Shown: positions 18,031-26,067 of the stretch, piece after piece
Position numbering within the stretch: the first letter of the stretch is position 1
Layout of the letters: the number at the start of each line of letters is the position of its first letter
Assembly (NCBI RefSeq): GCF_038002825.1
Contig: NZ_JBBODF010000001.1
Span: 2,480,001-2,544,000 of the forward strand
DNA length: 64,000 nucleotides
DNA from: Paenibacillus sp. FSL H8-0048
Lineage (GTDB): Bacteria; Bacillota; Bacilli; Paenibacillales; Paenibacillaceae
Direction of reading: 5' to 3'
Position numbers and translations under genes: made by a program
Notes under the pieces: generated by a model
What the model saw: the letters and a program-made list of their open reading frames with translations, nothing else
Told to the model about the DNA's origin: nothing
Database searches by the model: none

Positions 18031-18111
18031 CCCTTAACTTAAATTTCTAAACTTGCCCAAACATTAATAACTTTCACTTTTCTAGCCCCTAAAATGAAAA
18101 CTATAAGAATT

Positions 18112-18681
18112 TTACATACGTATCCTTAAAGTTCTTTGAATAGCATCCTCCACATAGTACGGAGTCTCCTTCGGCAGCAGATCCGCGCTGAACTTCCCGG
18201 ATTGTATCGCCTCTCTGGTATCGATTACAAACTCAGTAATATCATTGATTTCTACTATCCATTCGTGGATGTATTTATGCACCATATCGCCCCTGAGACC
18301 TAACTGAATGGCTCTTCGCGGCAATTTGTTCCCATGGATATCTCTATCCGGGTCCCATTGGCATCTCACTTGGGAAGCTTGTAACTTCGTCTGCCACTCC
18401 TCTTGGGAAGCATACAAGTCAGGGTCATATGAGGACAGGACTACCTATGACAAAATATGATTGAAGCCCTCTCTCGTGATATCAATCGCCAACATCCGCT
18501 CCTGGTCTGTTTTGGTCCCCCACCCTGACCGGTACATCATCCACAAGAAAGAAGGCTTGATCCAGGTCATTCTATCTATTTTAAAAGATGGCCCGAATTG
18601 CCCAAGCTCTAGCACCTCATCTGCAATTTTATGATTATATGCTTGATACACGCGGACTGTTTGCTTGTTGTAATGGGCCAT
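18112..18681 (-). pseudogene. DUF4291 protein gene broken by one in-frame stop
   Basis: Read through, the frame gives 189 residues of a DUF4291 protein: TVRVYQAYNHKIADEVLE, then RMTWIKPSFLWMMYRSGW and, after the break, QWDPDRDIHGNKLPRRAIQ and EWIVEINDITEF. A single TAG at 18445-18447 follows GFNHILS, and the frame resumes at once with VVLSSYDPDLYASQEEW, which is normal DUF4291 sequence. There is no frameshift and the rest looks undamaged, so the loss is probably recent, or the stop is suppressed or a read error. The function of the family is unknown. Confidence 0.8.
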
Positions 18682-19280
18682 GATTATTTTGTCTGCTTGG
18701 CAGTTCTCATTTAGATGGTTGCTTCGGAAATTAATAATATCGTCCCATCACACTTACATTGGAATCTTGCCATCAAGCTCCTCCTGCTCTTTTTATCTGT
18801 CGGTTAATATTGTAAGCCTAAACATTCGAAAATAGAAGGCGGAACGAAGTGATAAGGCTTACCCCAAACGTTATCCGTGAAAAAAGAAAACAAAAAAACA
18901 CCAATTCGAGAAATCATTCGAACGGTGCGTTAGAAAAATGACCCTAGTCCAGTGTCAGATTTAAAAGGGTGGATAAGCTTGTGAAACTCAGGGGTTCGTG
19001 TAATGAAACCCTATCATCCAAAAAATCTAACGGACCGAAGAGATCTTATCCCCACGAGAATGCCACCTTTTGCAGTGTAACGGACTCAGTGGACCTTATC
19101 GTCTTTCTGCGGGATGTTTTGGGGCTGAATTGCAGGGGATAAGGTCCTTGCGGTCCGCTAATCGCCCAAGTGACGACTTTCTGCCCGGATAGGAGCCCCT
19201 GTGTCCGCTACGCTTAGCCAAACGCCCCCAACTAACAACCGTCTATTGAAATTATGACATTTGAAGGGTATTCATTTGCA
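18682..19280. repeat. Gene-free stretch with paired direct and inverted repeats
   Basis: No gene is supported here. Two direct copies of AACGGACC.../AACGGACT...GACCTTATC start at 19029 and 19079, and two inverted copies (ending TCCGCTA at 19154 and 19204) follow, each pair spaced 50 bases. The core is CGGACCgcAAGGACCTTATC. The IS element begins directly afterwards. Confidence 0.5.
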
Positions 19281-20950
19281 TTTAAGAGTCAATTTCATAA
19301 TTCAGTTTACTGAAAAGCAAGATTGGTCCAAAATCTAAGGTCATATTTTTTTAAAAAATCAGGCCACTTGCTGGGAGTCTCTCAACTGCTGGTTCAATTT
19401 GTCTAATGCAAACTTACTCAAATTGTACGCGAGCGTACTGAGCTGGAAATCGACACTTGCCCGGACACCCCGGTGACGTGTGCGTTTCATCCCGAAATAC
19501 TCTTTGAGATAGGCAAACACACGCTCCACGGCCGTCCGCTTGTTGTACAGGGTGGTAAAACTTTCGCTACCTCTGGCGGGATAAGTGTGCAACCGCAAAT
19601 CCGTTTGCATGCGAATTTTAAACACTTTTTGGCAATCGGAACCGGAAAGCTCACAGCCTTTGCATTCGCTAGGCCGGGTGTACTTCAGGGTCTCATACTT
19701 GGCATCAAAACTGTCGTAACGGTACGTATGTCCTTGAGCGCACACCGGCGTGTAATCCAGATTCATTCCTGCAGGCGGGTCTTTATGGTGAATCAGGGAA
19801 ATCGCAGGATAGGCGCCGAGCGTATGAATCAACTGGTAGATTGCCGCGCAGTCGTAGCCTTTGTCGCCCAAGATATGCTTGACCTTTAGCATCGGAAACT
19901 TTAGGAGCAGGCCTTTGAGAAGGACGACCGCCATACGCTGGTCATTCGGATTGGCCGAACTAAAGAGCCCACTGAGGATATACTGGCTGTCCGTGTCGAC
20001 CAGCAGATTCGCCTTGAACCCGTAATAGCTGGTCATTCGGCCCTTCGTATTTTTCTTGTCACAACGCGCAGCATGCCGGGGCAACTCGGTCAGCAGTTCA
20101 TCGTACGTGTACGGCAACATCGCTTCAATGGTTTTCTGGAACGGTCCGAGACTTTGTTCATAGGCTTCCATTTCCTCGCGCCGACGTTCCTTTTCGGCCT
20201 GGGATGGACGACCTGGCTTGCTGTACCTGGGTTTCTTCAGCGGCGCGTTCACCGCCTTCGGCTCAGGCTCTTGATGTTCGAGCTGAAGTTGTTCGGCCCC
20301 CGGAGCTTCGCCTTTCTTTTGCTCCCGGCGAGCCGCACGACGCTTGGAGGCTGATTCGCTAAATTGGCAATCCCATGCCTCAACCATCGAGGAATCCACA
20401 GCCAGATGGGTGCCGCTCACAAAACCTTCTTCTAGGGCAGAGGTGACTAGGCGATCCTGAAGTTGTTCCAGCATTCCCGTTTGCGCTAGGGCATGAATCA
20501 AACGAGAATAGGAGGCCTGACTGGGAATATTGTCCGAGCCCGTAAACCGGCACTGGACTCGAAATTCGTGGCTATGATTCAATCGCCGGACCAAGGCAGA
20601 GACAAACTCGATGTTCTCCATTTTGGCAATCAGCAGCGAGTAGATCATGGCAGGTACGTTTAGTTTTTCAGGCCGTCCACGGTGGCTCTTTTTCCGCAGT
20701 GCGAACAGAACTGGAGCTAAATGTAAGTGTTCAAAGATTTGGCTATATTTATCTTCCGGAGCCATCTGGAGCAATTCCTCAAAGGAAAACAGTTCTTCTT
20801 GTCGAATAGAATAGATAGGGATTACCTCTTTTCTTCTCGGGTGTTGGTTTCGTCACCTATAACTTCGAGAATTTGGGGAGGTACTCCTTTTTCTATGCTC
20901 AAAAAAACCAGGTATAGCAAGGGTTTTGAATTATGAAATTGTCTCTTTAA
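19281..20950 (-). mobile_element. Insertion sequence with terminal inverted repeats
   Basis: Terminal inverted repeats are visible: GAGTCAATTTCATAATTCA at 19286-19304, and its complement with one mismatch at 20927-20945. Both ends are flanked by TTTAA (19281-19285 and 20946-20950), a likely target duplication. A single transposase frame fills the element on the minus strand. The intact ends and frame suggest a recent insertion. Confidence 0.85.
19359..20774 (-). CDS. DDE transposase, IS1182-like (IS4/IS5 superfamily)
   Basis: Transposase of at least 471 residues. The DDE residues can be placed: first Asp in LAVDSSMVEAWD, second in ILGDKGYD, Glu in RTAVERVFAYLKEYFG. A Cys cluster (CKGC...DC) precedes the last part, as in IS1182-like proteins. 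The first usable starts are TTG at 20774 or ATG at 20765, but the frame is open and protein-like upstream (IRQEELFSFEELLQ) back to a stop before 20840, with no ATG, GTG or TTG. Related transposases, as I recall them, begin with just such a segment, so translation may start at an ATT (20807) or ATC. The AGAGG before it is the only ribosome-site candidate. Confidence 0.88.
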   Translation of the reverse strand: MLQMAPEDKYSQIFEHLHLAPVLFALRKKSHRGRPEKLNVPAMIYSLLIAKMENIEFVSALVRRLNHSHEFRVQCRFTGSDNIPSQASYSRLIHALAQTGMLEQLQDRLVTSALEEGFVSGTHLAVDSSMVEAWDCQFSESASKRRAARREQKKGEAPGAEQLQLEHQEPEPKAVNAPLKKPRYSKPGRPSQAEKERRREEMEAYEQSLGPFQKTIEAMLPYTYDELLTELPRHAARCDKKNTKGRMTSYYGFKANLLVDTDSQYILSGLFSSANPNDQRMAVVLLKGLLLKFPMLKVKHILGDKGYDCAAIYQLIHTLGAYPAISLIHHKDPPAGMNLDYTPVCAQGHTYRYDSFDAKYETLKYTRPSECKGCELSGSDCQKVFKIRMQTDLRLHTYPARGSESFTTLYNKRTAVERVFAYLKEYFGMKRTRHRGVRASVDFQLSTLAYNLSKFALDKLNQQLRDSQQVA

Positions 20951-20959
20951 TATAATTAT

Positions 20960-21637
20960 TCAAAATCCCAATGATTCGCCCACAAGGATAACCTTAATTC
21001 TCCCCGCTGTCTTACACATTCTGGTTTCGACGATGTAAGAACAGATACAATCCTCTGATTTACAATCTGCGCAAGCACCATTGATCAGGCAGGGCGTTTT
21101 TTGCGGTGAATGCAAGAAGGGGCTGGACGAACTCGAACAACGGCTTGCGTTAATGGGGGCGGCATAGGTTCTGGCTCTGATCACTGCGTCTGCAGCGGTC
21201 TTGCACACCTTATTCATCCCAACGACAGCAACCACACTTCTCGGTCCAAAAGTAATCGCTGCCGCCCGGTTGCCCACACTGTCGATATTGACCAGTATCC
21301 CATCTTCACTAACGGCGTTGAAGCTGGTTAAATAAGTGTCGCACAAAAGAGATTGGCGCATGAGGTCATAACGTTCCTCCATCGTCTGCGCTGTATCACG
21401 GTCAGTGACTGTATAACTGACTTGACGTACCCGATCAAGCAGCCCGATTTCCTCAAGCGTGACGGACCCGCCCCAAGATACCGAAGACTGTTCCGGAATT
21501 AAGGATAGTGCCTTTTCTGCAGCTTCAATGGCGTTGTCACAATAATAAGCTTCAAATTTTCTGCTTTGCAGATTTTTAATGACCTTGGTGGCTAACAACC
21601 GGTTTCTCGCTTTGATTGAATCTTCTTTCGCTTGCAT
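20960..21637 (-). CDS. LUD-domain protein (LutC-like lactate utilization family)
   Basis: A 225-residue LUD_dom (DUF162) protein. The core is seen in SVSWGGSVTLEEIGLLDRVR, GILVNIDSVGNRAAAITFGP and VVAVVGMNKVC. The C-terminal tail holds a cysteine cluster (CADCKSEDCICSYIVETRMC) typical of the single-domain family members and able to bind an Fe-S cluster or metal. The family takes part in lactate oxidation with LutAB, but no lutAB genes are here, so its role is open. It starts at ATG with GGAGGAAG upstream and is divergent from a Crp/Fnr regulator; the shared 112-base gap holds a palindrome at 21724-21737. Confidence 0.87.
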   Translation of the reverse strand: MQAKEDSIKARNRLLATKVIKNLQSRKFEAYYCDNAIEAAEKALSLIPEQSSVSWGGSVTLEEIGLLDRVRQVSYTVTDRDTAQTMEERYDLMRQSLLCDTYLTSFNAVSEDGILVNIDSVGNRAAAITFGPRSVVAVVGMNKVCKTAADAVIRARTYAAPINASRCSSSSSPFLHSPQKTPCLINGACADCKSEDCICSYIVETRMCKTAGRIKVILVGESLGF

Positions 21638-21723
21638 GGGTCTTCCTCCGTTCTGACGTTAGGCAAGGTGGCTAACTTCGTGTGTATGTATGATTAATAT
21701 AGTATAGTAAAAAGAAAAAGGAT

Positions 21724-21737
21724 GTTGCACATGCAAC
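21724..21737. promoter_or_regulatory. Palindrome between the LUD and Crp/Fnr genes
   Basis: GTTGCA-CA-TGCAAC, a perfect 6-bp inverted repeat 12 bases before the regulator's ATG and next to an AT-rich TATAGTA box. It is kept almost intact (GTTGCA-CA-CGCAAC) in the decayed duplicate at 23102-23115. It is a candidate operator for the divergent regulator itself. Confidence 0.5.
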
Positions 21738-21749
21738 GCGAAGCTTATC

Positions 21750-22406
21750 ATGAATAACTTAGATTCCCTATGTCAATCACGTTTATTTTCAGGGATTGCT
21801 CCAGATGATATTCCCCAAATGCTTAATTGTCTGTCAGCCACACAGAAAGAATATACAAAAGATGAGATGGTAGTCCGGGAGGGCGATTTCGTTGATGACA
21901 TCGGCATCATATTGCAAGGTACTGCTCAAAGTACGAAATTAAGCCCCACAGGAAAACAAATTATTGTATCCCTCCATTACCCGGGCGGATATACCGCTGT
22001 TCTCACAGCAGCCAGCCGTGGACGAAGATGCCCAATGTCAGTAAAGGCAATAGAACCGCTTGAAGTGCTGCTTATTCCTATCCAAAACATATTGAGCCCT
22101 TGCACAAAGTTAGGTAGGGCACACGAACAAATACTTGGTAATCTTTTCGATAGTATTGCAGAACGTGCGTTAGAACTGCATGACCGGAACGATTGTCTGA
22201 TTATGCCGACGATCCGGGATAAGGTCCTGACTTATTTAACAAGAGTAATGCGCGAAACGGGAACTGAGACCTTTACGATTCCCTTTGACCGGGAAGCCAT
22301 GGCCGAATATCTGGACGTAGACCGCAGCGCCCTATCCCGAGAGCTGGCATGGATGAAGCGGGACGGGTTGATTGAGTTTTATAGGAATGAATTTAGGCTG
22401 TTGTGA
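21750..22406 (+). CDS. Crp/Fnr-family transcription regulator
   Basis: A 218-residue regulator with an N-terminal cyclic-nucleotide-binding fold (about 1-135; VREGDFVDDIGIILQGTAQ, IVSLHYPGGYTAVLT) and a C-terminal Crp-type helix-turn-helix (REAMAEYLDVDRSALSRELA, about 180-200). No N-terminal Fnr cysteine cluster is seen, so the signal is probably not oxygen via Fe-S. The divergent LUD gene is the natural target, and the pair may respond to a metabolite or oxidant. A truncated, stop-containing copy lies 1.3 kb downstream. The ribosome site is weak. Confidence 0.88.
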   Translation: MNNLDSLCQSRLFSGIAPDDIPQMLNCLSATQKEYTKDEMVVREGDFVDDIGIILQGTAQSTKLSPTGKQIIVSLHYPGGYTAVLTAASRGRRCPMSVKAIEPLEVLLIPIQNILSPCTKLGRAHEQILGNLFDSIAERALELHDRNDCLIMPTIRDKVLTYLTRVMRETGTETFTIPFDREAMAEYLDVDRSALSRELAWMKRDGLIEFYRNEFRLL

Positions 22407-22603
22407 AAAGCAATAGAAAAGGAATTTCGCTAACGGAAAGCAGGGCTGATGTCTTCGCTTATGTGGGCTAGTCGTTATGGGGGATTTCAGCGTTTTTAAC
22501 TTTGATTGGATGATATTGGGAATGACTTTCTATTTATAAAAAATAGAGGGTGTCCCATAAACCATGAAATGGCTGTGGCCCCCCAAAGTGCTTTAGCTAT
22601 AAT

Positions 22604-22930
22604 TTATTGAGGAAACAATTCCAAATATATTCTGTACCACTCCGGGCGCTGTGCTTTAATTAAGGATAGCACCTCTTTTAAGGCAATACCTTTTAACTGA
22701 GACAACATGTCATAATTTATCCTTTGTATCGTAAGCCAAATTTGACCGATTGACTCGCCGCAACTTCCTGCAATCATTTCATTACAGTCACTTTCGTTTG
22801 ACACATTGATTAAAAACTCCACAGTCTCATCATCTTGAAAGTTTTCTCCTAATTCAATCACTGCATCATCTTTTTCCGCATCTGATGCCGATGGGTCTAC
22901 TAATATTTGAAAAAGTTTATCCTTATTCAT
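22604..22930 (-). CDS. Small acidic helical protein, possible orphan immunity protein
   Basis: A 108-residue acidic protein with helix-pair spacing like HEAT repeats (AEKDDAVIELGENFQDDETVEFL then NEMIAGSCGESIGQIW). I do not recognise a named family. The start is the ATG at 22930 with AGGAGAGTG upstream; a longer frame to 22972 lacks a ribosome site. It begins 22 bases after a short reading-frame tail that looks like the C-terminus of a lost toxin (22953-23069), the same order and spacing as the toxin/immunity pairs further right. An immunity role is inferred from this only. Confidence 0.55.
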   Translation of the reverse strand: MNKDKLFQILVDPSASDAEKDDAVIELGENFQDDETVEFLINVSNESDCNEMIAGSCGESIGQIWLTIQRINYDMLSQLKGIALKEVLSLIKAQRPEWYRIYLELFPQ

Positions 22931-22952
22931 ACTTGTCACTCTCCTAATAATT

Positions 22953-23069
22953 TCAGGATACAAATGGTTCAAGTTCTCTCTGGCTATAGGGGTGGTGAAA
23001 TGCTATTCTACGGACTTTCATGCCTGATGAGTTTATTTCTTGAAATGTCCCAAGCGAAAAAAGTTGATT
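22953..23069 (-). pseudogene. Remnant of a toxin C-terminus (tentative)
   Basis: On the minus strand a frame ending at 22953 reads FSLGTFQEINSSGMKVRRIA then FHHPYSQRELEPFVS, which looks like a genuine protein tail. Upstream it is cut by the start of the duplicated Crp/Fnr promoter region. Its place directly before a small acidic protein gene suggests the end of an Rhs-type toxin whose body has been deleted. Confidence 0.35.
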
Positions 23070-23070
23070 C

Positions 23071-23560
23071 ATTAATATAGTATAGTAAAAAGCAAAATGA
23101 TGTTGCACACGCAACGTGAAGCCTCTCATGAATAACATAAATTCCCTGTGAAAGTACAGGCCATAGAACCGCTTGAGGTGCTGTTTATTCCTATTCAAAA
23201 CATATTGAGCCCTTGCACAAAGTTCGGTAAGACACACGAACAATTTTTTCGATAGTGTCGCCAAACGGGCGTTAGAACTGCATGACCGGAACGATTGTCT
23301 GATTATTTAGACTATTCGAGATAAGGTTTTAACTTATTTAACAAGAGTTAGACGTGAAGCTGGAACGGAAACTTTTACGATCCCTTTTGACCGGGAAGCG
23401 ATGGCCGAATAACTGGTTGTAGACCGCAGTGCCCTATCCGGAGAGCTGGCATGGATGAAGCAGGACGGCTTGATTGAGTTTTATAGAAACGAATTTAAGC
23501 TGTTGCAACAAGCAGTAGAAAAGGATTTTCGCTAACGGAAGGCAGGGCTGATTTCTTTGC
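23071..23560 (+). pseudogene. Decayed partial duplicate of the Crp/Fnr regulator
   Basis: The stretch repeats 21690-22440 with an internal deletion. It keeps the promoter region (TTAATATAGTATAGTAAAAAG, GTTGCACACGCAAC) and the start (ATGAATAACATAAATTCCCT, ATG at 23128). It then jumps to the equivalent of about 22041 (GCCATAGAACCGCTTGAGG) and continues to the HTH region. In-frame stops have appeared (ATTTAGACT, CCGAATAACTGG), and the normal stop TGA has become CAA, so the frame would end at 23533-23535. The copy is not functional. Its downstream flank is also duplicated (GCTAACGGAAgGCAGGGCTGAT), so a block, not just the gene, was copied. Confidence 0.88.
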
Positions 23561-23640
23561 TTATGTAAGGGAAGTGGCTGTGGGTGATTTCTTCGTGTTT
23601 CCAATTCTGTTTGGATGATATTAGAGATGGTTCTATATTG

Positions 23641-23685
23641 AAAAAGAACCTTGATTAGCATGTAGCTAATCAAGGTTTCTTTGAA
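23641..23685. terminator. Hairpin terminator, rhs-module type
   Basis: AACCTTGATTAGC-ATGTA-GCTAATCAAGGTT is a 13-bp perfect stem followed by TCTTTG on the plus strand and preceded by AAAAAGA, so it can work both ways. CCTTGAT...ATCAAGG is also the stem of the terminators at 26021-26060 and 28666-28710. Confidence 0.75.
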
Positions 23686-23704
23686 GATTGTATCTTACTT
23701 CAAT

Positions 23705-23935
23705 CTACCACTGGGATATACTCACTTGGTTTTCACCAAAACCGCCCCAAAATACCCATATCCCTCCACAATCAGAACATTTAAAAAACATGTTCATTTC
23801 TTGATATAAATCTTCTGCATCAATGCTTCCGTGATAATTGTCGTAATCCACGTCCGAAATAAAGTTATATTGTATTTAATTTTGGATTTCTTGTAGATTC
23901 AGAATGTTTCCACAACTACACATCATTTTGGGCAT
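23705..23935 (-). pseudogene. Cysteine-rich small protein gene with internal stop (orphan immunity-like)
   Basis: From ATG at 23935 the frame gives 76 residues when one TAA (23876-23878) is read through. It starts MPKMMCSCGNILNLQEIQN, and after the stop continues with DVDYDNYHGSIDAEDLYQEM and FFKCSDCGGIWVFWGGFG, ending at TAG 23705-23707. CxC at the start and CSDC near the end make a plausible zinc ribbon, as in the immunity-like protein at 28722-29024. It lies before the same kind of terminator as the other modules. It is probably a dead immunity gene left from an older Rhs tip. Confidence 0.6.
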
Positions 23936-24294
23936 ATAACTCAACTAGTTAAATATTATTCACCATACATTTACTTTTAAAATATTTAACAGCGTTCTCC
24001 TCATTGATTAAAGTAGATGCAATGGTTTAGATAGCCTTCCTATCTGAGCGGCATATTGTAAAGTTGCGAGTAAATTCGGAAAAACCGCAAGGAAACGAAG
24101 ATATCATAAAACAGATCGATTACGGAAGTATCTGACCATAATCAACCTGTTAAATGCAATGGAATAGCGTTATTTAAGTAATAAAACTAAAGCATTTGAT
24201 GTGCGTACAACCGATATGGAGAAATCTTTATACGAGTATTAAATAGGTTAAAGGTGTTGTTGATTGAATGATAAATTCATTCGGCATTGGATAG
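23936..24294. other. Gene-free stretch with a possible toxin-tail scrap
   Basis: No intact gene is seen. On the minus strand just before the cysteine-rich pseudogene a short frame reads TIASTLINEENAVKYF and ends ...CMVNNI at a TAA near 23948, which could be the end of a lost toxin. The rest (24060-24290) is AT-rich with stops in every frame. Confidence 0.3.
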
Positions 24295-24855
24295 TCACTC
24301 TGACCTGCTCAATGTAGTGAAAATGGCTGTATTTGTTGAAGCAACAATCCCTTCTTCTAAGTCCCTCCTTTTATCAACCGGAATATCATAGAATATATAT
24401 CCCACAATTTCATCGCTCTTATTTAGTAACAACTCAATATTTGGTAAAATTAGTATTTGTGTAATTTTTTCGACGCGTTCTAGCAGAAAGAATAGTTTAT
24501 TATCACTATACATGACTGTAAAATCATCTTTTGAATCTATGATCTTTTTACCGTTCCATACATCAATATCAACTATTGGATTCCCTATACATTTAGGTAT
24601 ATTACTAAAATTTGTTAGTTCTTTTGAAGAATATGCAATGTCGTTGATAGATACTATTGTAATACTAAATATTTTCTTTGACTCACTGTTTACTTTGACT
24701 TCAATGAAAGATGATTTGTTATTAAATATCCTGTAATAAAAAAACTCCTTTGATGGAATATCATTTAAAGGAAACTCAACGGTTATAGGTACATAAAAGT
24801 CTGTCTCCAAATAAGATTTTATCTCATCTTGTGATATCCTTTGTAATTTTAGCAT
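24295..24855 (-). CDS. Putative immunity protein of displaced toxin module B
   Basis: A 186-residue alpha/beta protein of AT-rich composition, unlike its GC-richer surroundings. I do not recognise a family. It starts at ATG with GGGAGGAAG upstream and lies 15 bases after the stop of the displaced toxin tip at 24871-25644. That is the invariant position of immunity genes in polymorphic toxin loci. No signal peptide is seen, so it should act in the cytosol. Confidence 0.65.
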   Translation of the reverse strand: MLKLQRISQDEIKSYLETDFYVPITVEFPLNDIPSKEFFYYRIFNNKSSFIEVKVNSESKKIFSITIVSINDIAYSSKELTNFSNIPKCIGNPIVDIDVWNGKKIIDSKDDFTVMYSDNKLFFLLERVEKITQILILPNIELLLNKSDEIVGYIFYDIPVDKRRDLEEGIVASTNTAIFTTLSRSE

Positions 24856-24870
24856 CGTCTTCCTCCCTGT

Positions 24871-25644
24871 TTAAGGAATATAAAGGGCATGTTTAATGAC
24901 TGGTAATTGCCCAGCTTCCCTAGATGGACTAAATATTAATTCCCAATTGCTAACTACTTTCGGTTCATTAAACTTATACCCCTTTTCCGTAGCTTCTTTT
25001 ACAGCTGATTGAAAACTGCTTAATAATTGTTGTTCATTTAACTTTTGACCATGTGATAGAGTTCTGGTTGAATACTCTACCATATGTTTAGTAGCATTTG
25101 GATTCACCCAATACTTTTCCTCATTCACTGTTACTTCAAATGATTTAGGAATGCTTGTACCTGGGTTATTAGGTTGTGTTCTTTTGATATTATCCCAGAC
25201 AGTCCCAGTTCCCCCCGTCCCCTCAGCCTGCATCTTCAGGCCAGCTGAATTAGCCGCCTTAACCTCATCATTCGTCAGAGTGGTCGGAATACCTTGTTTT
25301 CTCAGTTTACTATACAGCCCACTCGAGCTGTTCGACAACATCTCCTGAACAGTCTGATTCCCTACTGCTGCACTAGTTTGCTGTGCTGCTTTCTGGATCG
25401 CTTTACTTCCAGCTATTTCTGCTGCATCCTTTACCACAGCTGATGTGACCGCTTTTCCTGATATCTTTGCTGCTATTTTTTCTGTTACTTTTTCCGTTAA
25501 CTGGATAGTACCTTTAACGCTAGATTTAACAATTGCAGACCCACCAAAAGTAGCGGCACTAAGCAGCAAGTTAGCAGAACCTACGCTTCTTTCCAGGAAC
25601 GACTTATCCTTCCCGAAAGCCAGTTTAGCGTCGTCACCAATCAT
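24871..25644 (-). CDS. Displaced Rhs toxin tip, module B (truncated)
   Basis: A 257-residue frame. Residues 1-144 repeat the pre-toxin region of the large Rhs protein ([44 protein letters not shown]), and residues 145-257 are a different tip ([18 protein letters not shown], then [23 protein letters not shown] at the end). The spacing of strands and the single His/Arg/Ser positions recall small RNase toxins of the barnase/EndoU/colicin E5 type, but I cannot name it. Homology to the Rhs gene continues upstream to 25879. There it is broken by a one-base deletion (CCATTTTAATCG against CCATTTTTAATCG) and by a CAG-to-TAG change near 25772. It has no signal peptide or YD repeats, so it is a silent store or relic, not a secreted toxin. 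Confidence 0.7.
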   Translation of the reverse strand: MIGDDAKLAFGKDKSFLERSVGSANLLLSAATFGGSAIVKSSVKGTIQLTEKVTEKIAAKISGKAVTSAVVKDAAEIAGSKAIQKAAQQTSAAVGNQTVQEMLSNSSSGLYSKLRKQGIPTTLTNDEVKAANSAGLKMQAEGTGGTGTVWDNIKRTQPNNPGTSIPKSFEVTVNEEKYWVNPNATKHMVEYSTRTLSHGQKLNEQQLLSSFQSAVKEATEKGYKFNEPKVVSNWELIFSPSREAGQLPVIKHALYIP

Positions 25645-25879
25645 TAAGTTATAGGTATTTACAACTAGGTTCTTCGTTCCATTTTAATCGAATTAAACAC
25701 AGAGCCGCTGCCCGAGCTCTTTGCAGCAGACTTAACAGGTACAGGATCTTTCTTCACGGCTGCTTTAGTTGCCTAGACAACTTGTTCTTCTTTCTTTGCT
25801 TTTTTCAGATCTGCTGCCAAAACTGTATTTTTCTGCTGCAACTTTGATATTGCAGCGGCGGCTGCACTTCCTGCTGCTG
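25218..25879. repeat. Rhs tail homology block, copy B
   Basis: Covers the pre-toxin and linker region and is homologous to 26841-27480 and to the active copy at 29464-30115. It is the most diverged of the three (deletion, stop, altered boundary codons). Confidence 0.75.
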
Positions 25880-26020
25880 ATATTCCTGAAACCACTAGTT
25901 GATGCAGTCCATTTTGGTATCACGGTGAATCAAAGGAATTCATCTTTTTACAGCTATTACATGGATTAAATCTGCTGTCGATTTAATAATTATTTCGTTC
26001 TTCAACCACACTTCACTATG
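25645..26020 (-). pseudogene. Broken upstream part of displaced module B
   Basis: From 25645 to 25879 the sequence follows the Rhs linker (lysine-rich KKAKKEEQVVQ segment), with the frameshift and stop noted for module B. The similarity ends abruptly at GCTGCTGATATTCCTG. The next 140 bases (25880-26020) match nothing else in the window and hold no gene. The terminator of the neighbouring module follows. Confidence 0.7.
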
Positions 26021-26060
26021 AAAAAACCTTGAAAGGCACGAAGCCGATCAAGGTATGAAG
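26021..26060 (-). terminator. Terminator of module A
   Basis: ACCTTGATCGGCTTCGTGCC then TTTCAAGGT on the minus strand, followed by TTTTTT. It is almost identical to the terminator at 28666-28710 after the active module. Confidence 0.8.
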
Positions 26061-26067
26061 AGGAACA

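Noticed and set aside
22540..22600. Solo IS end (GGGTGTCCCATAAACC)
   Set aside because: The sequence recalls some IS termini, but no matching inverted end or transposase fragment was found nearby.
22953..23264. 103-codon minus-strand frame as a real gene
   Set aside because: Its first two thirds are antisense to the decayed Crp/Fnr copy. Only the last part looks protein-like and is reported as a scrap.
23434..23673. 79-codon minus-strand frame
   Set aside because: Antisense to the pseudogene and its flank, with no ribosome site or motif.
25880..26020. Remnant of an IS256-like transposase (short plus-strand frame containing DAVHFGITVNQRN)
   Set aside because: The similarity is only a few residues by memory, and the frame has no partner motif.
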